Source: a virus
DNA: 21,459 nt
Direction: 5' to 3' (one strand)
Virus record (IMG/VR): IMGVR_UViG_3300030098_006029
Coordinates: 1 to 21,459 of that record
The notes under the pieces are model-generated. The model was not told the DNA's origin and searched no databases. It saw only the letters and a list, made by a program, of their open reading frames with translations. Both the position numbers and the translations under genes were made by a program. This document shows, one piece after another, positions 14,716 through 21,459 of the stretch (positions are counted from its first letter, which is position 1; every line of letters begins with the position of its first letter).

Positions 14716-15903
14716 TTATTTCTTAATGCCTGCAAGGATTTGCATCCTCTCGGCAGCTGGATCAGCAGTATTGCGTCGGTTCTCACGAACAGACATTATA
14801 GAAGAAGATCTAGTGACAGCTTCACGCAGTGACTGTGGTCCGCGGCGATCCGGCGCAGAACCCACTGTGTTTTTAAGTGTCTCGTAAATGACCTTTGCTT
14901 CTTTTACTGAACCGGCGGATGAGATAGCTTCGACAAGTTTATTCTTTTGTCGCTCATTCAAGGAGGTGCTATTCAAAATGCGGTTCGCGTATAGTAATCT
15001 TGCGTTTGTTAAATTTGTTTCATTAAGCTTGCGCTTCATTTCGTTAATTGTAAAATCGTAATTGGAGAGCTTTTCCTGTAGTTCTTCTACAGCTTTCTTT
15101 AGAGCTTCATTCTCTTCTTTAAAATCTGTGCTTTGCTGGTGAGCGAGTTCTAGCTCAAGCTCATACTTGGCAGTGTCTTCTGAAACGCCAAGGTGGCCAG
15201 TCTTACGCTGGGCCATGTCAACGACAAGCTTTTCGACCACAGCGGTAAGAGCGTCTTCGTCCAGATCAAGTTCTTCGTTCTTGGCGTCAGCATTAATTTT
15301 ATCTCGGACATCCTTGGGAAGAAAATCGGCCTTATTCTCCTTGTCTCTAGGGGGAGTGCGTGCAGCAACGTCGTCATCATCGTCGTACTTACCTTTCTTC
15401 TTCTCTTCAAGGTCTTTCTCGTCGTCCTCTTCTTTCATGACTTGAACAGGCTCGTCTTCATCAGAAGAAAGTTCGCTAATAATTGCTTCAAGTAAATCAT
15501 CAGAAAGCTCAATCTCGGAATCTTCCTGCAACGACGCGTCGAGGGCGGGTGAGGCATCGTCCATGGCAGGATCTTCAGGGCCGGCCATGTTGCTAAGCTC
15601 ATCGAAATCAACCACAATCTTGTCCGGCTCATCTTCATCAGGACAGGGACACATATCTTCTCCTTCGGTAGCAGCAAGTTGAGCGTCGACATCGGCGTCG
15701 ATAGGCTCAGCAGGCTCACCGGCCATGGCAGGATCGGCCTCAAGGGCAGCCATGGGATCATCTAAATCTTGCTCTAACAGAGCTTCAACTGCCTGTTTAA
15801 TTTCAGGCGCATACTTTTCTAATACTGCGGCTTCTGCATTTTTTAACGCAGCTTCCTTTAGTGCTGTGGCATCAACAATTGCTTGCTCTAATAATGAAGA
15901 CAT
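14716..15903 (-). CDS. 22: Prohead core scaffold protein (T4 gp22-like)
   Basis: A 395-residue, very acidic protein. Residues 1-45 are helical; residues about 46-180 are dominated by Asp and Glu, with a short CPCP motif at 85-88 and a DDDDD run at 174-178. Residues about 244-300 look like a coiled coil (YELELELAHQ, EENEALKKAVEELQEKL). The C-terminal part SLNERQKNKLVEAISSAGSV, then KEAKVIYETL, resembles scaffold proteins of marine T4-like phages. The scaffold organises capsid subunits during prohead assembly and is then cut up by the prohead protease; several Leu-x-Glu sites are present. Its place just before the capsid gene is the T4 order. T4 gp22 is 269 residues, so the acidic region is an enlargement. 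The start has AGGAGA and a candidate promoter upstream. Confidence 0.82.
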   Translation of the reverse strand: MSSLLEQAIVDATALKEAALKNAEAAVLEKYAPEIKQAVEALLEQDLDDPMAALEADPAMAGEPAEPIDADVDAQLAATEGEDMCPCPDEDEPDKIVVDFDELSNMAGPEDPAMDDASPALDASLQEDSEIELSDDLLEAIISELSSDEDEPVQVMKEEDDEKDLEEKKKGKYDDDDDVAARTPPRDKENKADFLPKDVRDKINADAKNEELDLDEDALTAVVEKLVVDMAQRKTGHLGVSEDTAKYELELELAHQQSTDFKEENEALKKAVEELQEKLSNYDFTINEMKRKLNETNLTNARLLYANRILNSTSLNERQKNKLVEAISSAGSVKEAKVIYETLKNTVGSAPDRRGPQSLREAVTRSSSIMSVRENRRNTADPAAERMQILAGIKK

Positions 15904-15928
15904 TCAAACTCTCCTAAAAATAGAATTT

Positions 15929-15950
15929 CTCAGTTTTTAAATAGTTCACA
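15929..15950 (-). promoter_or_regulatory. Candidate late promoter before the scaffold-capsid unit
   Basis: The coding strand reads GAACTATTTAAAAACTGAGA; the core ACTATTTA is at 15938-15945, 35 bases before the scaffold ATG. The gap to the 477-aa gene (15904-15980) holds only this element, the ribosome site and a weak AT hairpin. Confidence 0.5.
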
Positions 15951-15980
15951 AAAACCCAAAATGACATTTTACAATACCTT

Positions 15981-17414
15981 TTAGTTCTCACCAATGATGA
16001 GCCATTCGTATGAACCGCCCCCTGTGATATCTACAGCAAGCAGTTCTTTGAACTTTGCTGCTCCGGGGTTTCCCGAACCCATTGATACATTTTCGGCGCC
16101 ATCAATTAGGTCGTCAGCACCTGCAGAGCCAGTAATTAAGCAATCCTCCGTGCTTAAAAACTTGATGTTGAAAATCATGCCAACATTGTCTGCTGTAATT
16201 TGTGGTAGTGACGCAGTGGCGTCATATGCATTTCCCTGCGCATTAAAAACTTGATATCTTGCTTGCGGAAATGTCAAGTTTACATTTTGTCCGTGTGAAG
16301 TGATGTTCGTAACTACATGTTCGCTTCGGTGTGAGCCACTGAATACTGTATTCGAAGAGGTAAGGGCCAGGATTCGCGGATTATCTACTTGCGCAATCTG
16401 TACACTATTGCTATCTATTGATGCTTGTACAAGCTTTGTATCGCCTTTGATACTGCGAAGCCTTACTTGTCTGCTAACCACTGTATTGTAGATACCAGCA
16501 CCTGTTCCCACATTCGCTACAGTCGATAAGGTATCACCCAATAGTACGGATACTTTTTGTTTTTTATTTGTATATCCACCAGCACCATCATTATCAGCAA
16601 CAATAACCCAATCTGGCTGAACGGCGTCTGTGTTTAGTGAACCTTCTTCTGTCAACCCTGCAACATTTAGACCAACACCGTTTGCTGCAACTGCGATGCC
16701 TAATCTATTATTGTCTGTGCTGTTTGCATTTACTGTAAGGTTTAAGTCAGCACCATCTGAAACATGCGTGAGGCCGTTGCCCAAGTTTTTAATTTCGCCC
16801 TTCAGTCCAAGCGAACCAGTAATCTGGCCGGCTGCTTCAATATTACTATTTGTGTACAGCGTACCAGATACAACCACTCTCCAATCTGCTGCGTTGGCTC
16901 CGCCTGAAACAGCAAGTACTGGGTTGTTCTTTCTGCCTACTGAAAGCAATGAAGCTGAGTGGGGGAAGTTTGAGCTACTGATATGAAGAAGTATGTTTTT
17001 GTTTTCTGAGGCAGGATCGTGACTACCGATCTTAACTGTTGAATATTGTCCGTTAACAAGTAGGCCGTGCGAACCAACACCTGTGTTGACTACAAAGTTT
17101 ATGTCATCTTCGTCATTATTGATTGTTACTTTATTTTGTACACCATCGGCCTGAATTAATGCTGAGCCTGCGGCATTGACTGTAACCACATCTGGTGTGA
17201 AACTGACTTCTGTGTTTGCATCACCATAATGGCGCAGGGCCGTAGCAATTTGTAAAGCTCCGCCTGTAACAATTGCACCGCCTGATGCTGTAATGTTTGT
17301 GAATGTTTTGGCGCCGGATACTGTTTGAGCACCATGGGTGTTTACAATATCTTCAATTTCGCCAAGTTCTGATCCAATAAACTCAATGGAACCAGACAAA
17401 AGGTTGTATGACAT
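15981..17414 (-). CDS. Fibre-like virion protein (477 aa)
   Basis: A beta-rich protein full of Gly, Ser, Thr, Asn and Val, with the short strand-and-turn repeats usual in phage fibre or decoration proteins. Near residue 95, KVTINNDEDDINFVVNTG then LLVNGQYSTVKIG resembles a module also found twice in the 818-aa neighbour. The C-terminus (GMIFNIKFLSTEDCLITGSA, LIDGAENVSM, SYEWLIIGEN) looks like a diverged copy of the end module shared by the 365- and 818-aa proteins. It lies between a terminator with its own promoter-like element and the scaffold gene. No enzyme domain or signal peptide is seen. It may be a tail or head fibre, whisker or outer capsid decoration; sequence alone does not decide. 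Codon use looks more AT-rich than in the 818-aa and capsid genes. Confidence 0.8.
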   Translation of the reverse strand: MSYNLLSGSIEFIGSELGEIEDIVNTHGAQTVSGAKTFTNITASGGAIVTGGALQIATALRHYGDANTEVSFTPDVVTVNAAGSALIQADGVQNKVTINNDEDDINFVVNTGVGSHGLLVNGQYSTVKIGSHDPASENKNILLHISSSNFPHSASLLSVGRKNNPVLAVSGGANAADWRVVVSGTLYTNSNIEAAGQITGSLGLKGEIKNLGNGLTHVSDGADLNLTVNANSTDNNRLGIAVAANGVGLNVAGLTEEGSLNTDAVQPDWVIVADNDGAGGYTNKKQKVSVLLGDTLSTVANVGTGAGIYNTVVSRQVRLRSIKGDTKLVQASIDSNSVQIAQVDNPRILALTSSNTVFSGSHRSEHVVTNITSHGQNVNLTFPQARYQVFNAQGNAYDATASLPQITADNVGMIFNIKFLSTEDCLITGSAGADDLIDGAENVSMGSGNPGAAKFKELLAVDITGGGSYEWLIIGEN

Positions 17415-17434
17415 TTATATCCTTCCAAGTCCAG

Positions 17435-17460
17435 AAGTGGCTCTTTTATAAATAGTAGAG
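17435..17460 (-). promoter_or_regulatory. Candidate late promoter before the 477-aa gene
   Basis: The coding strand reads CTCTACTATTTATAAAAGAG then CCACTT; the core ACTATTTA is at 17449-17456, 35 bases before the ATG at 17414 and just after a terminator. It is the closest match to the element at 12696-12722. Confidence 0.6.
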
Positions 17461-17482
17461 TCTCATTAAATAGAACACAAAT

Positions 17483-17515
17483 AAAAAGGGACCCCCCATA
17501 AAGAGGGGCCCCTAA
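17483..17515 (-). terminator. Rho-independent terminator after the 818-aa gene
   Basis: The transcribed strand reads AGGGGCCCC, loop TCTTTATGG, then GGGGTCCCT followed by a T-run (about nine pairs including one G-U). It lies about 50 bases after the stop of the 818-aa gene. Confidence 0.85.
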
Positions 17516-17563
17516 GTTTATTTGGCAGTTTATTAATCCGAAGATTAACTTACTTTTGCTATA

Positions 17564-20020
17564 TTACATGACGTAGTATTCAGAGCTACCATCGCTGAAG
17601 AGCATAACACCGGCAAGTGCAGACTCAAGAACGATTGAGTGACCGCCATCGATGGTGTCGCTACCTGCACGATGGATGGTTACCTTGTTAGCACTAGAGT
17701 CAATTCTCTTGATCTTAAGCACTAGGCCTGCAACCGCTGCAGCGTTAGCCGCCGGAAGCGTGACCACAACGTCACCACTTGAAGCGTCAACTCTAATGAG
17801 TGTGCCATCTGCTGGGTTTAGAGTATCGTCGCTGGTGATTGTATCAGCTAAAGCCTCGGAAATACTTCCCTCTAGGTTACCAACAAAAGTTCCAGCTGTA
17901 AGCTTGGCAGTCGATGGGTTGTAGGTCAAAGCACCATCATCTTCCAAGAGGCCGTTAGAGGCATCGTGGAAAACCAGATCGAAGTTAGTGTTAGCAGAGC
18001 TATCAGTAACCTTAGCCTTGGTGGCAACACCGTCAAGTTCGTCTACAACAAGAGTTGCCTTAGCATAGCCAGAAGCGCTTCTGTCGATAGCCGTAACAGC
18101 TGTGAGATCTTCCTCGGTATCCTTGAAGAGGTGGAACTTGCCAGAGTCATTCGCATCGCGGAAAAGACCAGCGTACTTATGTGTACCACCATCACCGTAC
18201 TTACCAAAGAAACCGATGTCAAGAGCGTCGACGTTGTTAGCCTGTCCTCTTGCCAACTCGATAAGCGGGTCTTCAACAGTCAACTTGGTAACATCCATCT
18301 GGACGAAATCGCCGGAGACTGTGAGGTCGCCAGCAACAGTCAAGTCGTGACCAACTGTAACGTGACCAGCGAAGGCCGCTGTTGATTCAGTTGCGGTTGC
18401 GTGTGGTGTAATCGAGAACATCTCGACCGGTGAGCCCTTTGAAGCAATGTCGTTTGCCCATGTCTTTTTACCGCCATCGGCAGCAATGGTCATTGCCCAT
18501 AGATCACCTGCGTCGTCATGCTGATCTGCAGCATAACCAATGGCAAGAGCGGCGCCTTCAACGTTTTGTTGGATCATAAGAGAATCAGAAGTCGCTTCGT
18601 CGTACTTGATAGAAACGTCGTCATCTGAACCAAAGACAATACCCTTGTCATCTTCGATAGCCATACCAGCGCCGTCGATTGAAACAATCTCAGCCTGTTG
18701 CGCGCCGTCGTGAGCCTTGAAGACAATACCCTTTTGATCAACGTTAGACTCGATGTAAAGGTTGTCATCATAAACACCGATACCAGCGTCAGCACCAGCA
18801 CCAAAGGTGATAGCACCAGCCTGACCAGAGACGGTCTGGTTGACGGCAGGGGCAGCTGCGATGTCAACGTCGAGCTTAAGTTCACCACCGGTCTGAATCT
18901 TGCTTGTTCCGTTATCGATAGATCCGAAACCAGAAGTAATAGAACCAGCGTTAAGAGCACCAACTGTGGTAACATTGCTCAAGGTGTCAAGCGCGCTTTC
19001 GAAGTATGTCTCGAAATCGGTCATTGCAACCTGCTTCATTGTACCATTATCGTTAAGCACAAGACGGTCAGCATCTGCAACAGTCACTGAGGACGCGGAT
19101 GTGCCACCATCCATGATGTTAAGCTCTGCGCCAGTTGCAGTAACAAGTGTGCCTGAGAGGCTAAGCTTGTTAATCACAACTGAGTGCTCAGAACCGTCAA
19201 CCCTTAGAGGCTGAACGTTAGAGCCGCCGGCCTTCTTGACTTGGAACACAATGTCCTTGTCAGCTGTGTTGTTGATGACGTAAGCGTCATCAGAGAACAC
19301 GGCCATCTGCATGTCGCCACCAGCACCGAGCTTGATGTGACCTTCAGATCCGCCGGCGCCGTCGTATGCAAGTGAAAGCTGACGTACCTTACCGTGGTGA
19401 CCGATAATATCGGCAGACGCGGACAGTTCGGCAATTCCGACAAGCTTACGGGAGCCATCAAGAACAGCAACCTTGCTAGCAACAGAGTTGGCAGCGGACG
19501 CACCGTCGACGAAGCCAATTTCTGCATCAGTAAGAGCAGAAAGAGTTGTCAACTTAGCAGCAGTAACATCTGCGCCGGCGCCGTCAAGCTTGTTAAGCTC
19601 AGCAGCAGTTGAAGTGACAAGGGCGCCACCAAGCTTAAGTCCGTTGGAGCCATCATGTGAAGCAATGTCCACATCAAGAGCACCATCCTTAAACTCGACA
19701 ACTGCGGGCTTCATTGTAATGAAGTCGGGAACTGATGCGTTACCGATATTGTAGTTGTCTGTACCGAAGTAACCTTCGCTTGTAGCAAAAGCAGAAGCAG
19801 AAAGGTCGTTGATGCCTCCGATATCTTTTGCTGCATTCAAAACCAATGCCTTGCCTGCCCCGGCGGAACCGGCTGCGACTTGGTTGATTGTGTGCAGTTC
19901 GGCGACTGTAGTGCGAACTGCAGAACCGGAAATCTGAAGTCCGGCTCCGGCGTCCAAACTGTCCTCGACCTTAATAGATCCAGAAGCTGTAAAGGCGCCT
20001 AATTGAAATTTATAAGCCAT
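17564..20020 (-). CDS. Fibre-like virion protein with AELNxLDG-type repeats (818 aa)
   Basis: A long beta-rich protein. Short AEL-type repeats occur near residues 39 (VAELHTIN), 138 (AAELNKLDG) and 297 (GAELNIMDG), with a related DAEIGFVDG at 165. A second module occurs twice, at about 245-275 (NTADKDIVFQVKK, LRVDG) and 419-450 (NVDQKGIVFKAHDG, VSIDG). Residues about 589-640 (LARGQANNVDALDIGFFGKY, then KYAGLFRDANDSGKFHLFKD) are a segment I know from tail fibre-like proteins of marine phages. The C-terminus, SDTIDGGHSIVLESALAG then MLFSDGSSEYYVM, matches the end of the 365-aa neighbour. Such proteins form trimeric fibres or surface decorations for host attachment. A GGAGGG site precedes the ATG and a terminator follows. 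Many of its codons are of the kind preferred in highly expressed genes, which suggests an abundant virion part. Confidence 0.85.
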   Translation of the reverse strand: MAYKFQLGAFTASGSIKVEDSLDAGAGLQISGSAVRTTVAELHTINQVAAGSAGAGKALVLNAAKDIGGINDLSASAFATSEGYFGTDNYNIGNASVPDFITMKPAVVEFKDGALDVDIASHDGSNGLKLGGALVTSTAAELNKLDGAGADVTAAKLTTLSALTDAEIGFVDGASAANSVASKVAVLDGSRKLVGIAELSASADIIGHHGKVRQLSLAYDGAGGSEGHIKLGAGGDMQMAVFSDDAYVINNTADKDIVFQVKKAGGSNVQPLRVDGSEHSVVINKLSLSGTLVTATGAELNIMDGGTSASSVTVADADRLVLNDNGTMKQVAMTDFETYFESALDTLSNVTTVGALNAGSITSGFGSIDNGTSKIQTGGELKLDVDIAAAPAVNQTVSGQAGAITFGAGADAGIGVYDDNLYIESNVDQKGIVFKAHDGAQQAEIVSIDGAGMAIEDDKGIVFGSDDDVSIKYDEATSDSLMIQQNVEGAALAIGYAADQHDDAGDLWAMTIAADGGKKTWANDIASKGSPVEMFSITPHATATESTAAFAGHVTVGHDLTVAGDLTVSGDFVQMDVTKLTVEDPLIELARGQANNVDALDIGFFGKYGDGGTHKYAGLFRDANDSGKFHLFKDTEEDLTAVTAIDRSASGYAKATLVVDELDGVATKAKVTDSSANTNFDLVFHDASNGLLEDDGALTYNPSTAKLTAGTFVGNLEGSISEALADTITSDDTLNPADGTLIRVDASSGDVVVTLPAANAAAVAGLVLKIKRIDSSANKVTIHRAGSDTIDGGHSIVLESALAGVMLFSDGSSEYYVM

Positions 20021-20214
20021 TTAAAAATCCCTCCAAAATTTGATTTTAATATTGCTTTTCCCGATTGGGAGTTTATACACCAATCCATATATGTTTTGAT
20101 GTTACGGTCGAGGACACCATTACATAGTGCCGAAAACGTTTACGGCTGTGATATTAACGGTAAATTACTAAATTAGCTTGGTTCTACTAAAAGTACCCAT
20201 TATATATTCAAAAA
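20021..20214. other. Intergenic region with an imperfect palindrome, no gene seen
   Basis: This is the longest non-coding gap (194 bases). It holds the ribosome site of the 818-aa gene, a weak TCCC/GGGA hairpin, an 18-base imperfect palindrome at 20129-20146 and, next to it, ACTATGTA (coding strand, 20121-20128), one base from the promoter-like core. TATATAATGG just after the 365-aa stop resembles a bacterial -10 box, with no good -35. No tRNA or credible small ORF was seen. Confidence 0.45.
20129..20146. repeat. 18-base imperfect palindrome in the intergenic region
   Basis: The sequence GCCGAAAACGTTTACGGC is symmetric about its centre apart from one mismatched pair (GCCG / CGGC arms around AAACGTTT). 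With almost no loop it looks more like a protein-binding site than an RNA hairpin. It lies about 110 bases before the 818-aa gene, next to a promoter-like element. Confidence 0.4.
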
Positions 20215-21312
20215 CTAGTAAATGAAGTAGGCGTTCGATCCATTGCTATACAGTGAAACTGCAGCGAATGGAGACTCCAAAATAATTGATTGTTGGCCAT
20301 CAATTGTTTGGCCAGGATGTGCTCTAATGTTTACGGGGTTTGTATTTGTGGCACCACCCTCATCTTTAATAACAATCGTTTGCCCGTCTTCAAGCGAAGA
20401 AGCATTTAAAAGACGAACATCAAATGAGCCCCCTGATGAGTTTACTCCAATAAAGTAATCTGATGCTGAGGCGGTGACGTGAGCAGTCACTGTTCTTCTT
20501 TTTAATTTAAGGCCACCGTCTACACTAAGAGTGCTGTTGGCAAATGTTAAATTCGCGTCTGCAGTGAGTGTATCCGCATCAGACCAAAAAGCTAATCTGG
20601 TATTTGCACCAGAGCCATCAACTGTTCCCCCGCCGGCCGAGGCGGAAATTGATGCCAATTTTTCATCTAGATATTCTCCAACATACAGATATGCAGAGGC
20701 AGTGACTGGAACCTGTGAGGCGTTATAATCCTGAATGAAGACGATTCCAGAATAGTAATCCACCTGCCAGTCAATACTGTCTCCTGATGTAATCTCATTC
20801 GCAGGGTCGGCGGGGTCACCCTTGTATAACTTTAGAAAGTATCTATTTGGACTAGCATTTGAGATAAGCGGAGGCACAAGCTGCAGAGCACCGCGAGAGT
20901 CATAAACCCTTTTGCCGTTTGTGAAAGCGCCGGTACCTTTGGCGGGATTTGACGAAGTCGTCTGGTATGCGGCTGGAAGCTTTAGGTAGTAGCCGTGTGG
21001 GCCTGAAGCAGAGGATTCGTCTCCTCCTCCGCCAGTATCATCAGCATCGTAAATCGTGTCTGAGATTGAGACAATATCAAAATACACCTGCTCTACAGTA
21101 GCAGGGCCACCAGCAGAGGCGCTGTACATTGTGTAAAAAGCGGTGCCCGGATCATTGGGAATAGCTTCGCCAAAGATCGTTTCAGAAGGTAAAGATACGT
21201 TTGAAGGAACTGACTCGTTAACATCGGACTTTAAGTTAGAGGTGTGCGCCTTACCAAGAAGCTTCTTGGCCGCAAACTGAGTCGATGTTGTATTGGTCTT
21301 TCCTGTACTCAT
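20215..21312 (-). CDS. Fibre-like virion protein (365 aa) sharing its C-terminal module with the 818-aa protein
   Basis: A 365-residue protein. Residues 1-45 include KKLLGKAHTS. The middle part has SPNRYFLKLYKGD, then DWQVDYYSGIVFIQDYNAS and SAYLYVGEYLDEKLA, a block I recall from structural proteins of marine phages. Residues about 285-365 form the beta-rich end module, with DGQTIVIKDEGG, GQTIDGQQSIILESPFAAVS and LYSNGSNAYFIY. The ATG overlaps the stop of the preceding gene in TAATG, so translation is probably coupled; no strong Shine-Dalgarno site is seen. It probably belongs to the tail fibre, collar or head surface set with the next two genes. I cannot tell which part of the virion it occupies. 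No enzymatic motif is present. Confidence 0.8.
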   Translation of the reverse strand: MSTGKTNTTSTQFAAKKLLGKAHTSNLKSDVNESVPSNVSLPSETIFGEAIPNDPGTAFYTMYSASAGGPATVEQVYFDIVSISDTIYDADDTGGGGDESSASGPHGYYLKLPAAYQTTSSNPAKGTGAFTNGKRVYDSRGALQLVPPLISNASPNRYFLKLYKGDPADPANEITSGDSIDWQVDYYSGIVFIQDYNASQVPVTASAYLYVGEYLDEKLASISASAGGGTVDGSGANTRLAFWSDADTLTADANLTFANSTLSVDGGLKLKRRTVTAHVTASASDYFIGVNSSGGSFDVRLLNASSLEDGQTIVIKDEGGATNTNPVNIRAHPGQTIDGQQSIILESPFAAVSLYSNGSNAYFIY

Positions 21313-21459
21313 TAGTAAGTTATCCCAATCCTAGATAGGTATCCAGTCCAATCTTCGTGTGCCGTAATCTTGACAACAAAGTATTGGTTGTTTCTGACTT
21401 GCTTTTGCTGCAACTGAATGGCTACAGCGCGGCCGCTACCGGGCACTGTTGTAGTCAAG
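21312..21459 (-). CDS. Unrecognised protein, C-terminal 48 residues only
   Basis: An open minus-strand frame enters at the right edge and ends with TAA at 21314-21312, overlapping the ATG of the 365-aa gene by one base (TAATG). The visible end includes RAVAIQLQQKQVRNNQYFVV and ITAHEDWTGYLSRIGITY. The one-base overlap with the next gene and the open frame to the edge support a real gene. Too little is present to name a family; being coupled to a fibre-like gene, it may also be a virion protein. Confidence 0.6.
   Translation of the reverse strand, partial: LTTTVPGSGRAVAIQLQQKQVRNNQYFVVKITAHEDWTGYLSRIGITY

Noticed and set aside
15167-15495. Ser-rich plus-strand frames opposite the scaffold gene
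   Set aside because: The Ser/Phe-rich sequence is the antisense of the Asp/Glu/Lys-rich scaffold coding sequence; no ribosome site or context supports it.
15950-15975. Possible terminator after the 477-aa gene
   Set aside because: The AAAATGTCATTTT inverted repeat is short and AT-only, with a three-base loop; it would be too weak, although GGGTTTTTG follows it.
17966-19754. Several plus-strand and alternative-frame minus-strand frames of 70-140 codons within the 818-aa gene
   Set aside because: They are long because biased codon use leaves few stops in other frames; the 818-aa frame has clear family sequence and a ribosome site.
21428-21445. GCGGCCGC near the right edge as a cloning-site remnant
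   Set aside because: It lies within an open reading frame that continues naturally to a coupled stop/start, so it fits coding sequence; no vector sequence is seen.

Overview
This window is part of the genome of a tailed phage (or a prophage or uncultured viral contig) with a contractile, T4-type virion. I infer this from recognisable relatives of T4 gp22 (scaffold), gp23 (major capsid protein), gp13, gp14 and gp15 (neck and tail completion), gp18 (sheath), gp19 (tube), gp26 (baseplate/tail assembly) and a gp53-like LysM baseplate protein. The proteins look more like those of divergent marine or environmental T4-like myoviruses than like T4 itself. No gene identifies the host; consistent Shine-Dalgarno sites (AGGAGG, AAGGAG) and rho-independent terminators fit a bacterial host. 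I see no tRNA, integrase, transposase, CRISPR array or metabolic gene.

Every gene I accept lies on the minus strand, so transcription runs from high to low coordinates. In that order the layout is: (1) 21459-17564, the end of an unrecognised gene, then two fibre-like virion proteins (365 and 818 aa); (2) 17414-15981, a third fibre-like protein (477 aa); (3) 15903-12848, the scaffold and major capsid protein; (4) 12681-9668, a small basic, histone-tail-like protein, then gp13, gp14 and gp15; (5) 9564-4856, sheath, tube, gp26-like protein and a small overlapping or adjacent ORF; (6) 4726-1, an unknown 113-aa protein, tape measure, tube-initiator/baseplate protein, LysM protein and the start of a further gene that leaves the window. 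The region is a compact virion assembly line: scaffold and shell, neck, contractile tail, then baseplate. Terminase, portal and prohead protease are not here and probably lie beyond the right edge.

Three strong hairpin terminators follow the 818-aa gene, the capsid gene and the gp26/small-ORF pair, and each is followed within tens of bases by a shared AT-rich element whose coding-strand core is ACTATTTA. The same core precedes the scaffold and sheath genes, and a one-mismatch form precedes the tube gene. This is a good candidate for the phage's late promoter. The other main point of interest is the gp26-like gene and the ORF after it. They sit between tube and tape measure, the position of tail-assembly chaperones in many tailed phages, and their reading frames overlap across a run of seven T, which could allow a +1 or -2 frameshift fusion. 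No non-coding stretch exceeds about 200 bases; the longest, 20021-20214, holds an 18-base imperfect palindrome and no clear gene.
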